The position numbers and the translations under genes are program-made. 11,484 bases of DNA from Verrucomicrobiales bacterium (GTDB taxonomy: Bacteria > Verrucomicrobiota > Verrucomicrobiia > Verrucomicrobiales > SLCJ01): NCBI GenBank assembly GCA_007125835.1, contig SLCJ01000276.1, forward strand, positions 1 to 11,484, in the 5' to 3' direction. The notes under the pieces are model-generated. The model saw nothing but the letters and a program-made list of their open reading frames with translations, was not told the DNA's origin and ran no database searches. The stretch's first letter is position 1; the number at the start of each line of letters is the position of its first letter. Positions 1 to 9,247 of the stretch are shown in pieces.

Positions 1-1
1 C

Positions 2-2017
2 ACTTCTGATTACGACGGCAGAATGGTGGACCTCGAGCTGGATCTGCCGCGCGAGTTGTCGGTGGGAACTCCCGTCGATCTGTCACCCGTGCTGGAACGG
101 CATGAGCGGGAGCGCCAGGCCGCGCTGGCCGAGAGGGGGAGGGGAAGCGGTTTGGCACAGCGGGATGGTTCGGGGCCGCCTTTGGTGGGTCGGTTCATGC
201 GTGGCGAGGATGCGGGAAGCGGCGATGTCGCGGCCAGCCAGCCTCGATCCCGGCCTCAGCCCCCACCCCAGGCTCAGCCGACAATTACAGGTGGCGCGCG
301 TGAATTAGCCGGGGGGGGGATCGGTGGTCTTGCGGACGAACCCTTGCCGGTTGCTGCTGCGGCTTCGGATGAAAGGCGTGCAGGGATGGATGTGGCGAGG
401 GCGGATGTTCCGATGGGTCGTGCGGCGGCACCGCCGACACCAGCGCTAGCCACAGCGTTTGAGTCTAGCGGTAGTATGGATCCTTTCAGCGCGTCTGGTC
501 TCGAAGGCGATCAGGTCGGGGATGTGGATTCGGACGCCCTGCGGCAGGCGGCTGCGTTGGCCGCCATGGAGGCGGATTCTCCCGAGCAGGAACGTCATCG
601 CGCGGCCGCAGAACTTTTGGCCGAACCGATGAGCAAGGCGGCGGCGGATGATGGCGGGGTGGCCGCGCCTGCGGACCTGGAGCCGCTTGAGGATGAAAAT
701 GCGGCGGTGAATCCGGTTTCGACCTTTTCGCTTTTTGTGTCGGATGCCTCATTCCGTCAGGCAGCCACGGCCCTGATCGACCAGGGCCGGCTGCCCGATC
801 CGGAGACCGTGCGCACGGAGGATTTTGTAAATACCTTCGACTACGGCGATCCCTCGCCGGGTCCCGGCGAGCCGGTGGCCATGGTGGTGGAGCAGGTGGC
901 GCATCCTTTTGTGCCGGGGCGGAATCTGGTGCGGCTTGGGGTGCGCACGGCTTCGGGCGGACGGGCGGACGGGCAGCCGCTGAATCTCACCGTGGTGCTC
1001 GACACCTCGGGGTCGATGGAGCGGCCGGACCGCGCCGAGGCCGTGGGGCAGGCTTTGGACGAGCTGGCAGGCCTGCTGCGCGACGAAGACCGCGTGAACC
1101 TGATCACCTTTGCCCGCCAGGCACGTCTCGAAGGAGAACAATTGCGCGGCGAGCAGGCGAGGCGGGCGCTGAGGGCGCTGCGCGAGTCAGCTCCGCCGGA
1201 GGGAGGCACCCACATGGAGGCCGCACTCCAACTAACCAGGCAAATTGCGGTGCGCGGATTCGATCCGGCGGCGATGAACCGTGTGGTGTTAATCACCGAC
1301 GGGGCCGCCAATCTCGGCGACACCGACCCGGAAGTGCTTGGCGAGAAAATCGGCGCGCTGCGGGAGGCCGGGATCGCCTTCGACGCCTGCGGCGTGGGTA
1401 CCACCGGGCTCGACGATGCGATCCTGGAGGCATTGAGCCGTCGCGGCGATGGACGCTATGTGGTGCTCGACGCGTCGGCCCCGGGCTCGGCGGCTCGTTT
1501 CGCCCGCGATCTGGCCGGTGCATTCCGCCCGGCGGCGCGCAATGTGAAGGTGCAGGTGCGTTTCAATCCGGAACGAGTGCGTGGGTATCGTTTGCTCGGT
1601 TTCGAGCGGCACCGCCTGGCGGAGGAGGATTTCCATGACGACAGCGTGGCCGCCGCCGACCTGGCCGCTGCGGCGCAGGGGAATGCGGTGTACCAGATCG
1701 AGTTGCTTCCCGAGGGACGAGGCGAGGCGGGTGAGGTGGCGGTGCGGTTCTACGATGTGGCGAGCGGGCAAATGGTCGAACGCCTGTGGACCATCCCGTG
1801 GGAGCCGTCGGCTCCGGCCTTCGATCGCGCGGCCGCCCCCACCCGCAAGGCGGCCACGGCGGCTTTGTTTGCCGAGTGGTTGCGCGGCTCCACCGTCGGA
1901 CGGATGGTCACGCTCGACACACTGCACCAACAGGGCGGGGCACTGCGCCACGATTTCCCCGAAAACCCGGACGTGGATGTGCTCGCCCGCATGCTCGACA
2001 ACGCCTCACGTTTCTAA
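2..2017 (+). CDS. YfbK-like VWA-domain protein, 5' end outside window
   Basis: The reading frame is open from the window edge (codons start at base 2). The first ATG is at 23 but has no good ribosome site, so the true start is probably upstream. Counting from that ATG, residues 1-229 are low-complexity Ala/Gly/Pro/Arg sequence. Residues 230-277 match the YfbK N-terminal domain: NPVSTFSLFVSDASF, then GRLPDPETVRTEDFVNTFDY. The VWA domain spans about 322-490 with a complete MIDAS site: D327-T-S329-G-S331, T396 in GGTHMEAAL, and D426 in ITDGAAN. Residues from about 519 (YRLLGFERHRLAEEDF) match the C-terminal DUF3520 domain. MIDAS-type VWA domains bind a divalent metal and usually mediate protein-protein contacts. 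The partner is unknown, but the giant membrane protein encoded 40 bases downstream is the obvious candidate. The family assignment is firm; cellular role and location are inferred. A run of nine Gs interrupts the N-terminal region. Confidence 0.9.
   Translation, partial: TSDYDGRMVDLELDLPRELSVGTPVDLSPVLERHERERQAALAERGRGSGLAQRDGSGPPLVGRFMRGEDAGSGDVAASQPRSRPQPPPQAQPTITGGARELAGGGIGGLADEPLPVAAAASDERRAGMDVARADVPMGRAAAPPTPALATAFESSGSMDPFSASGLEGDQVGDVDSDALRQAAALAAMEADSPEQERHRAAAELLAEPMSKAAADDGGVAAPADLEPLEDENAAVNPVSTFSLFVSDASFRQAATALIDQGRLPDPETVRTEDFVNTFDYGDPSPGPGEPVAMVVEQVAHPFVPGRNLVRLGVRTASGGRADGQPLNLTVVLDTSGSMERPDRAEAVGQALDELAGLLRDEDRVNLITFARQARLEGEQLRGEQARRALRALRESAPPEGGTHMEAALQLTRQIAVRGFDPAAMNRVVLITDGAANLGDTDPEVLGEKIGALREAGIAFDACGVGTTGLDDAILEALSRRGDGRYVVLDASAPGSAARFARDLAGAFRPAARNVKVQVRFNPERVRGYRLLGFERHRLAEEDFHDDSVAAADLAAAAQGNAVYQIELLPEGRGEAGEVAVRFYDVASGQMVERLWTIPWEPSAPAFDRAAAPTRKAATAALFAEWLRGSTVGRMVTLDTLHQQGGALRHDFPENPDVDVLARMLDNASRF
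311..319 (+). repeat. Run of nine Gs inside the VWA gene
   Basis: Nine consecutive G residues encode three glycines (ELAGGGIGG) in the low-complexity N-terminal part of the VWA gene. As written, the frame continues through to the VWA domain. Reading by hand, losing one G leads to TAG at 447-449 and gaining one leads to TGA at 370-372. Slippage would therefore truncate the protein before any recognised domain. The tract could be a phase-variable switch, a sequencing risk, or chance in GC-rich DNA. Confidence 0.6.
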
Positions 2018-2036
2018 CCTCCTGTCATTCTCGAAT

Positions 2037-2044
2037 GGAAGGAA
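2037..2044 (+). promoter_or_regulatory. Ribosome binding site of the giant envelope protein
   Basis: The purine stretch GGAAGGAA ends 13 bases before the ATG at 2058. The spacing is a little long but usable. It supports 2058 as the start rather than earlier in-frame ATGs lying within the VWA gene, because the predicted protein then begins with a signal peptide. The 40-base gap after the VWA stop shows no terminator, consistent with co-transcription. Confidence 0.5.
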
Positions 2045-2057
2045 CCGCCATCAAACC

Positions 2058-5000
2058 ATGAAACATTTCGCTTCCTCCGCCCTGCCCGGGCTCCAGCCCA
2101 GGCCCGTGTGTTTTGCACTCGCTTTGACCGCCATGATTGCCGCAATCGGGGCGGCTGCGGTGTGGGGAGATTCGCGGGTGGTGGTGGTGCCGTCGCCCGA
2201 TCCGCCGCCGCCGCCGCTGGTTTTCGCCGCCGCGGTGGAGACGGTGCTGGATGCCTCGCCGGGCGGGGTGGCGCAGGAGAGTGTGGTCACCGTGCGCGTG
2301 CTGCAGGGGCGTCCGGAGCGCGTGGTGCTCGGCTTGGAGGGGCGCGGCGAAGTGGAGGCGGTGGAAGCGGAGTGGTTGGCCGGCTGGGCGGTGCGTTCCG
2401 AGAGCGAACCCGATGGCGAGCGCCGCTACCTGGAAATTTTACCTCGTTTACCGGAGGAAGAGGCCGCGCCGCCCGAGCGATTGGAATTCACCATGCGGGC
2501 CGGAGTGAAAATCGAAGCGCTGCCTGCGGAGGTGCGTCCGCTGCTGCCCGGGCCGGGTGCCGGGGCGGGATTTAGTCAGCGAGTGGTGTTGCGGGCGGCG
2601 GCGGCGGTGTCGGTGGACGTGTTGGAATCGCCGGGCTTCCAGGCGGCGGCGGGGGAGGGGCGGGATCAGGTTTTTCTGTCGGGCGGCGAGGGCTCGATGG
2701 TGCTGCGCCTGGCGGCGGCGGACGGTCGGCAAGCGGCGGAAATGAGCAACGCTCACCTGGTGGCGCGCTGGCACGAGGCGGAGAATGTAGTGCGTGTGCG
2801 GGCAACCGCCGATGTGCGCGTCCGTGAGAGCGTTGCCGAGCTGCCACTGCTGCGGGGCGGCGCGGCGCTGGCCGCTCCGCCACGCCTGGCGGGTGCGGGC
2901 GGCGGCCCAGCCAATAGATTCGAAGTAACAAATGACACCGACGACGATGCGGCGGCGGATACGGCGGGATTGGCGACGCAAATGGTGGCGGCGCGGCTGC
3001 TGCCGGGGAGAGATCCGGTGACGGCGCTGGTGTTTGGCGAGCCGGGCGTGTATCCCGTGGAGTTGGAATTTGATGTGCCGGTGGAGGAGCTTGGCGCGGC
3101 CCGGAAGATCGACTTCGAATGGCTGGCGGGCTCGATTGTGCCGGTGCGCTTCGAGGGGTTTGGCGGCGATGCGGTTTTCGGCGGCGAGGGCGACAGCTTG
3201 GTTCCCCGTGTCGAGGGCGGCGCGGCGCTGGCCTTCCTGCCGTCGGGAGGAAGCTGCCGCCTGACATGGACGCCGGGACGACTGCCCGCCGGTGAGGCGG
3301 AATTGTTCATGAATGCAGAGATGGCGGTGACGGCGGTGGCGGGTCCGGGATTGCTCACCCAGGAGACGCGGGCGAACCTGCGGATTCTGCAAGGCGAGAC
3401 GGCGGATCTGGTTTTCGAACTCGACGGACCCGGCGAGATTCTCGGTGTCGAGGGGGGTGAGGTGGCGGACTGGCGGGTTGAGGAGAATGGCGAAAATGGA
3501 GAGGAAGGGGAACGCCTCCTTCTGATCCGGCTGATCGCACCGCAGCGCGGTGAGATTCCGCTGGTGATTCTTTCGCAGACGGCATTGGGCGAGACGCCCG
3601 CCCAAACCGTCGCCTTGCGCGTGATCCCGGCGGGCCAGCAGGTGCGCTCTTCCGGTCATCTGCGGGTGTCGGGACGCGGTGCGGTGCGGGTGGAGGTGGT
3701 GGAGGCCGAGGGCTTGATGCAGATTCCGCCGGAGCAGTGGCCGGGCGACCGCGAAGGCACGGCCGACCTGCGCCAGGCCACGGTCTATCGTTTTCCCACA
3801 CCGGAATACTCACTGGGCATCCATGTGGATCAAATCGTGCCGGAGGTGTCGGTTGAACAGGTGTTGGTCTATGAAATGGGCGACACCGATCGCGTGATCG
3901 AGGCGCGTTTGGAACTGGACATCCGCGAGGCCCCGCTGCGCGAGTGGGACATGCTGGTGCCCGAGGGGTATGCCTTGGTGGCGGCGGAGGGCGCCGATGT
4001 GGCGGATGCGGTGCCGGGCGGCGCAGCGGGCAACGAGCTGCGGCGGATGAAATTGGTTTTCGAAGAAGCGGTGGAGGGGCGACGGCTGGCACGACTGCGC
4101 CTGGAGCGCAACGAGCCCGCTTCCGCAAGCACATGGGAGCTGCCGATAATTAGCCATCCGGCGGCGCGGTCGGTGCGCGGGTATCTGGGTGTGGCGGCGG
4201 CGGCCGGGTTCCGGTTGGACCCCGCCGATCTCGCCGGTCTCACGGAGTCGCCGCTGGCATTGTTTCCTGGTTCCGCCTCGGGCCTGCAGCATGCGTTCCG
4301 CTTGCGTGGCGACGAGTGGGCCGCTTCGTTCGAGGTGTCGGAACTGGCGCGCAATGTGCAGGCTGATTTGTTTCACCTATACACGCTGCGCGAGGGCGGC
4401 GCGGCGGCAGCGGTGTTGGTCAATTTTTTCACTGTAGGCTCGCCGGTGGGCGAGTGGCGGTTTTCCCTGCCCGAGAGCGCGCGCAATCTCGCGGTCGAGG
4501 GACACGATGTGAGGGCGTGGCACCAAGAGGAGGATGTGTTGGTGGTGGCGATGGAGCGCCCGTCTACGGGGGCCGCGACATTGTTAATCACTTTCGAGGA
4601 GGCCTTGGCGCGCTCGGGCGGGAGGTTTTCGCCTGGCGGGTTGCGCCCGCTGGATGTGGACGGCGAGCGCGGATACATCCAGGTGGCGAGCCCGTATCAG
4701 GTGCGCTTGGATGTGGTGGAGGCGGGGGCCGGGGTGGCCGAGTTGGAGGCGTCGGAACTGCCGCCGGAATTCGCGCTGCTGGCGCTGTCGCCTTCGTTGG
4801 CGGTGTTCCAATATCCCGACCGACCGGCGGAGCTGACGCTCGAAGCTCAGTGGTTTGACCCGGCGGAAACATCGCCGCAATTGGTGGATTTCGCCCGCAT
4901 GACCAGCCGCTTGGCCTGGGACGGACAGGTGGCCCACGAGGCGCGTTGGTTTGTGAAGTCGCGGGGCCGCGAGGTGCTGCGCCTGCGTCTGCCCGACGGG

Positions 5001-8000
5001 GCGGACTTGTGGGAGGTGCAGGCGGATGGCGCACGCGTGAATCCACGCGACGACGCCGGACAAACCATCATCCCGCTGCCACCCGCTCGCGATGCACTCA
5101 CGCCGGTGGAAGTAATCCTGCGTTATGGCCAGCCGCAGCGCGGTCGTCGGTCGCAAGAGTTCGCCGCGCCGGTGGCCGATGTGCCGGTGATGATGAGCGA
5201 GTGGAAGATCGAGGCAGACCGCGGGCGTCATCTGGTGTGGCGCGGCGGCAATGCCCGGCCCGTGGATGGGGGAGGAAGTTCTTCAACGGCGATGGAAGTG
5301 CTGCTTTCCAGCGGCGCGTGGGTGACGGCGCTGCTGATTGCCGGGCTGGTGGCGGTGGCTTTGGCGCTGCATCGGCGGCGGGAGCCGTGGGGCTGGTGGG
5401 TAGCGGCAGTGCTTTTGCTGGTGGCGCTGGGGCTGGCGGTGACGACCGCTTCATGGGCGACGGAAACAGGCGAAGCGAGCGTGCGTTCCGAATTGCGGCT
5501 GGAGGCTCCGGTGATACCTGCCGCAGGCGACATGCGTGTGGTGGTAGGCCACCTGCCGGAGTGGCGGGCGGGGTGGTCGCCATTCGGATTGCTGGTGGTG
5601 GCGCTGGGTGCGGTGATGGCGGTGGCGGGTGCGGCGGGGCTCGGCGGGAGACGGATGTCCGTGCTGGCATGCGGCGGCGGGCTTGTGCTTTGTTCGCTCG
5701 GACTGTTATCCCAAGGCGCTGGACTGGCGTGGTTTTTCCTTTTGCTGGCAGCAGCAGGTCTGGTGGCGGCGGGTGTGCTGGCGCGGGGGTTTCCGCGCCG
5801 GGTGCCGAAGGCCGCCGCATCGGGTGCGCTGCTCATTCTGATGCCGTTGGTCTGGCTGGCGTGTCCGCCTGACGTTCGGGGCGAGACGCGGGAGGTGGCT
5901 GCGTTGGAGACGGTGACACAGACTTGGGGGATTTCCGGCGAAGCGGTGCGGGCGCGGGCGGAAGTAACTGCACTGGCGCGGCGCGGCGCGGTGCTGCCTT
6001 TGCTCGCCGGACAGGTGGCGCTCACTTCCTTCGAGGGCGATGGCTTGCGCGAAGTGCCAGCGGGCAGCGGCGTGGCTCCTGGATTCCGGGCGCTGGCCAC
6101 TCGCGACGGTCGGGTGAGTGCGGTGTTCGAGTATGAGATTCGGATCAGCGAAGAGACGCGGCGCATCGCGCTGCCCACGCCACCGGCGGCGGTGCAGGTG
6201 CTCGATCTGGCACTGGCTCGCGAGGGATGGGAGGCGGTCGCCGAACCGGCGGTGCGGCGCACCGTGACCGCCGATGGCCGCGAGCGTTTTGTCCTGCCGC
6301 CGCGTGCCGTTGAAGTGGTGCTGCAACCGCGCGCCCGCGATGTCGGCGACGGGGAGGCCCGTTTTTTTGTCGAGACCACCGAGTTGTTTTTGCCAGCGCC
6401 GGGGATTGTCAATGGCAGGCACATGATTGCGGTGCGTCCGGCCCGGGGCAGCGTGGCGCGTCTCGAGGTGGTGGTGCCGGAGGGATTCACCGTCGGCGAT
6501 GTGGAGGTGAAAAATCTGGCACAGTGGCGCTTTGATCCGCGTAGCCGCTTGCTGACCCTCGATCTGGCACCTGCTCTTGCGGATGCGTTTCCCGTGTTTG
6601 TGGCTACTCAGCGGGCGAGTGGCAGCCTGCCCTATCCGGTGGACCTTGCTCCGCTGCGGGTGAACGGAGCGGCGGGCCAGGTCGGTATGCTGGCCACGGC
6701 TTTCGGCGGCGACGCCGTGCCCGACCGCGTCGAGCCCCAGGCGATGACGCCGGTGGACAATGCGGATGTAAGCCGCTCGTTGGTCGAGCGGGTGCGCGCC
6801 GAGCTGCCTGGTTTCACACCACACCAAGCCTACCGCCATTCAGGCGAGGCGGCGTCCGGGCTGTCGCTGGACGTGCTGGCGGTCGAACCCGAAGTGCGCG
6901 TGACCTCATCGCAGATTCTTTCGCTGGGCGAAGAGCGGGTGGTGCTGGCCGCCGACCTGGCGGTGGATATCTCCCGCGCCGGAATTTTCCGCCTCTCGTT
7001 CGATCTGCCCCCAGGACTCGAAATCGAATCAGCAACCGGAGAGGCGCTCACCCACTGGACCGAGGCCGCCACCGGCGACGGTGCCGACGCCGCCCGCCGC
7101 GTCACCCTGCATCTGGCCGGCAGCACTCTCGGCAGCCAGCGGTTTTCGCTGGTGCTGGCCGGGCCATTTCCCGCCCAGCGCGAGCGGTGGAGCGTGCCCG
7201 GGATTGTGGTGCGCGAGGCACCGCGCCAGACCGGGGTTCTCACGCTCGTGCCGGAGCGCGGCACGCGCTTGCGCATCACCGGGCGCGAAAATGTGGTGGA
7301 AACCGCACCGCCGGATACCCACGCCGCCCGCCCGGGTGTGCTTTCTTTCCGCCTGCTCCAACCCGATTGGTCGCTCGAATCGGCTATCGACATGCGTGAG
7401 GCTTGGACGACCGTGGAGGCCTTGCAGGAGATTTCGGCGCGCGAGGGGATGTCGCGCACGCGGTTGGCGCTGCGGTTGAGCGTCGAGCACGCCGCCATTC
7501 GCGCATTCCGTCTGCGCCTGCCCGGTCTCGGAGAAGAGGATGCCGCGAGCCTGCGGGCCGATGGCGAGGCCGTGGCCGATATCGTCCGCGTCGGCGAGCC
7601 CGAAGAAGGGCTGTGGGAGGTGCGTTTCAAGCGGGGCATTCTCGGGCAGACCGCCTTCGACCTCCACTACCAGCAACGCCGCCGGATGGCAGGCGTGGAG
7701 GATGGAAACGAAATCGGCGCGCTCGAATTGGAGCCCGTGGACTTGGTGGATGCGCGGCAGACCACGTTTTTTGTCGCCGCTCGCACTGGAGGGCGGCTTG
7801 AGTTGTCGGCTGAGGATTTGCCGGGAGGATGGCAGAGCGCCGACTGGCAGTCCCTGCCGCCGGCTTTGGTGGACCCGACCCAGCCCGACCCGCCAGCGTT
7901 GATGTTCCGGGCACTGGAGCCGGAAGCCCCGCTCGCCCTCCGCCTGCGCCGCCAGGACATGGCCGGCACCCTTCCGCTTTCCATTGCCAGCGCCCGCCTC

Positions 8001-9089
8001 CACACGGTGGTGTCCGGCGATGGCGCGGCGGCGACCCACGCCCGCTTCCACGTGAGCCTTGCCGAAAAAACAACTCTGCGTCTGACGCTGCCCGAGCAGG
8101 CCGAATTGCTCGCCCTCACCGTGGACGGCCGACCGACGGCCCTCGCCCGGGAGGAGGGCTCCCTGCATTTTTACCTGATGCCCGGGGCCGCTGCCGACCA
8201 GCCGGTGGCAGTGGATCTGGCCTACACCACGGCGGCGCGACGCGGCGGACGTGCCCTTCTCGCCGCGCCGGCCATTCACGCGCCGGTCGAGGATGTCGAG
8301 TGGCGGGTCACCCTGCCCGGTGGACGCCGCCTGGCGGCGCATCGCGGATCCCTGGTGCTCGCCGAGGAAGCCATTGCGCAGCCCGCTGCGGCCGGAGCGA
8401 TGGAAACCTACCTCGCACGCGTCGCAGCCCGCCGCGCCGAAGAGGAGACCCAAGGCAACCGCGTCCTAGCCGAGGGCAACCGCCTGCTCGCCGAGGGTCA
8501 GTCCGACAAGGCGCTCGGTGCCTTCAAATTGGCCGTCGCAAATGTCGCGCTCGATGAGGCGTCGAACGAAGACGCCCGCGTCCAGTTGCGCAATATCCAA
8601 ACACAGCAGGCGGTGATCGGCCTCAACACCCGCCGCCAGGTGATGGCTCTCGACCAAGGCGCGGCCGCCCCCGCCGAGGCCCGGGCCCAAGCCGAACAAG
8701 CCGCCCGCGATAACCCGCTGCTGCAAAACCGAAGCGCCGCCACACGCTCGACTCAAGTGGACACCCGCCGCCTGGGCGACTTGATGCAGGGCAGCACGCT
8801 GGAGGAAGCGGGGGCGCTGCGCCGCATTGCCGAGCGCATTCTCGTGCAGCAGGAAGGTGCGGCCACCGCCCGCAGCAGTCTTACGCCCATCCTGCCCGAA
8901 GAAGGCACCACCCTTCTTTTCTCACGCTCGGTTCAGGCCGACGCCGACAGCCCGCTGGAACTCGACCTGCGGCTCACCGAAACCCGCCCGCGCGCCTTCC
9001 TCCCCTCGCTCGCCTTCTTCACAGCCCTCGCCGCAGCCTTCCTCCTCACCGCCCTCCTGGCCCGCGCGTCCAACAAGCGGCAGGGGTGA
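2058..9089 (+). CDS. Giant multi-pass envelope protein of unknown function (2343 aa)
   Basis: The product is not recognised by function. It starts with a signal peptide (hydrophobic core CFALALTAMIAAIGAAAV, residues 18-35). Residues 40-1085 are beta-rich and extracytoplasmic. Six membrane segments follow at about 1086-1104, 1110-1131, 1173-1196, 1200-1218, 1223-1243 and 1254-1269. Residues 1270-2110 form a second beta-rich region, and about 2117-2198 is helical and TPR-like (GNRLLAEGQSDKALGAFKLA). A final anchor lies at about 2314-2338, ending in ARASNKRQG. The basic loops HRRREPW, GGRRMS and ARGFPRRVPK fall on the cytoplasmic side, so the positive-inside rule fits both halves facing outward. 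Modules recur: VLQG at 81-84 and ILQG at 443-446 with similar flanks, and LRLxLP...V/ADG blocks near 974, 1818 and 2007. It probably forms an operon with the VWA gene. A role as a VWA-bound envelope scaffold is only a guess. Earlier in-frame starts overlap the VWA gene and were rejected. Confidence 0.85.
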   Translation: MKHFASSALPGLQPRPVCFALALTAMIAAIGAAAVWGDSRVVVVPSPDPPPPPLVFAAAVETVLDASPGGVAQESVVTVRVLQGRPERVVLGLEGRGEVEAVEAEWLAGWAVRSESEPDGERRYLEILPRLPEEEAAPPERLEFTMRAGVKIEALPAEVRPLLPGPGAGAGFSQRVVLRAAAAVSVDVLESPGFQAAAGEGRDQVFLSGGEGSMVLRLAAADGRQAAEMSNAHLVARWHEAENVVRVRATADVRVRESVAELPLLRGGAALAAPPRLAGAGGGPANRFEVTNDTDDDAAADTAGLATQMVAARLLPGRDPVTALVFGEPGVYPVELEFDVPVEELGAARKIDFEWLAGSIVPVRFEGFGGDAVFGGEGDSLVPRVEGGAALAFLPSGGSCRLTWTPGRLPAGEAELFMNAEMAVTAVAGPGLLTQETRANLRILQGETADLVFELDGPGEILGVEGGEVADWRVEENGENGEEGERLLLIRLIAPQRGEIPLVILSQTALGETPAQTVALRVIPAGQQVRSSGHLRVSGRGAVRVEVVEAEGLMQIPPEQWPGDREGTADLRQATVYRFPTPEYSLGIHVDQIVPEVSVEQVLVYEMGDTDRVIEARLELDIREAPLREWDMLVPEGYALVAAEGADVADAVPGGAAGNELRRMKLVFEEAVEGRRLARLRLERNEPASASTWELPIISHPAARSVRGYLGVAAAAGFRLDPADLAGLTESPLALFPGSASGLQHAFRLRGDEWAASFEVSELARNVQADLFHLYTLREGGAAAAVLVNFFTVGSPVGEWRFSLPESARNLAVEGHDVRAWHQEEDVLVVAMERPSTGAATLLITFEEALARSGGRFSPGGLRPLDVDGERGYIQVASPYQVRLDVVEAGAGVAELEASELPPEFALLALSPSLAVFQYPDRPAELTLEAQWFDPAETSPQLVDFARMTSRLAWDGQVAHEARWFVKSRGREVLRLRLPDGADLWEVQADGARVNPRDDAGQTIIPLPPARDALTPVEVILRYGQPQRGRRSQEFAAPVADVPVMMSEWKIEADRGRHLVWRGGNARPVDGGGSSSTAMEVLLSSGAWVTALLIAGLVAVALALHRRREPWGWWVAAVLLLVALGLAVTTASWATETGEASVRSELRLEAPVIPAAGDMRVVVGHLPEWRAGWSPFGLLVVALGAVMAVAGAAGLGGRRMSVLACGGGLVLCSLGLLSQGAGLAWFFLLLAAAGLVAAGVLARGFPRRVPKAAASGALLILMPLVWLACPPDVRGETREVAALETVTQTWGISGEAVRARAEVTALARRGAVLPLLAGQVALTSFEGDGLREVPAGSGVAPGFRALATRDGRVSAVFEYEIRISEETRRIALPTPPAAVQVLDLALAREGWEAVAEPAVRRTVTADGRERFVLPPRAVEVVLQPRARDVGDGEARFFVETTELFLPAPGIVNGRHMIAVRPARGSVARLEVVVPEGFTVGDVEVKNLAQWRFDPRSRLLTLDLAPALADAFPVFVATQRASGSLPYPVDLAPLRVNGAAGQVGMLATAFGGDAVPDRVEPQAMTPVDNADVSRSLVERVRAELPGFTPHQAYRHSGEAASGLSLDVLAVEPEVRVTSSQILSLGEERVVLAADLAVDISRAGIFRLSFDLPPGLEIESATGEALTHWTEAATGDGADAARRVTLHLAGSTLGSQRFSLVLAGPFPAQRERWSVPGIVVREAPRQTGVLTLVPERGTRLRITGRENVVETAPPDTHAARPGVLSFRLLQPDWSLESAIDMREAWTTVEALQEISAREGMSRTRLALRLSVEHAAIRAFRLRLPGLGEEDAASLRADGEAVADIVRVGEPEEGLWEVRFKRGILGQTAFDLHYQQRRRMAGVEDGNEIGALELEPVDLVDARQTTFFVAARTGGRLELSAEDLPGGWQSADWQSLPPALVDPTQPDPPALMFRALEPEAPLALRLRRQDMAGTLPLSIASARLHTVVSGDGAAATHARFHVSLAEKTTLRLTLPEQAELLALTVDGRPTALAREEGSLHFYLMPGAAADQPVAVDLAYTTAARRGGRALLAAPAIHAPVEDVEWRVTLPGGRRLAAHRGSLVLAEEAIAQPAAAGAMETYLARVAARRAEEETQGNRVLAEGNRLLAEGQSDKALGAFKLAVANVALDEASNEDARVQLRNIQTQQAVIGLNTRRQVMALDQGAAAPAEARAQAEQAARDNPLLQNRSAATRSTQVDTRRLGDLMQGSTLEEAGALRRIAERILVQQEGAATARSSLTPILPEEGTTLLFSRSVQADADSPLELDLRLTETRPRAFLPSLAFFTALAAAFLLTALLARASNKRQG

Positions 9090-9146
9090 GGGCATGTGAT
9101 GATTGTGGGTGATCGAAGTTGGGCCAAAAAGCCGGGAGAAGAGGGG

Positions 9147-9171
9147 AACCACGGATGAACACGGATAAAGA
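9147..9171 (+). repeat. Short dispersed-type repeat (ACGGATGAAC motif)
   Basis: The segment holds two imperfect ten-base units in tandem, ACGGATGAAC and ACGGATAAAG, preceded by AACC. Motifs of this kind (accacggatgaacacgg type) are familiar to me as multi-copy intergenic sequence in many unrelated bacterial genomes, where they give rise to spurious small ORFs. Nothing suggests it is expressed. Only one copy is in the window, so its repeated nature comes from general knowledge. Confidence 0.45.
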
Positions 9172-9247
9172 TGGAGATGAAGGTGTGGATGGTGGCGGGG
9201 ATGCCTGTTGTTTTCATTGGGCAGGGACAGGAAATCAGTGAGGCGCT

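Noticed and set aside
1581..2057. Longer form of the giant protein starting at ATG 1581
   Set aside because: This stretch overlaps the VWA domain gene in another frame and translates to Arg/Ser/Pro-rich shadow sequence. The start at 2058 gives a clear signal peptide and follows a purine-rich ribosome site.
2857..3234. Shared 19-base GC string in two places of the giant gene
   Set aside because: Both encode a GGAALA-like stretch, and the identity is explained by biased codon use. The wider flanks do not match.
7029..8453. Long minus-strand open frame (474 codons) and similar ones at 2448-3659, 5228-6490 and 5706-6839
   Set aside because: They lie antisense within the giant gene, are rich in Arg, Pro, Ala and His, and show no recognisable domain. 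Such frames are expected opposite GC-rich coding sequence.
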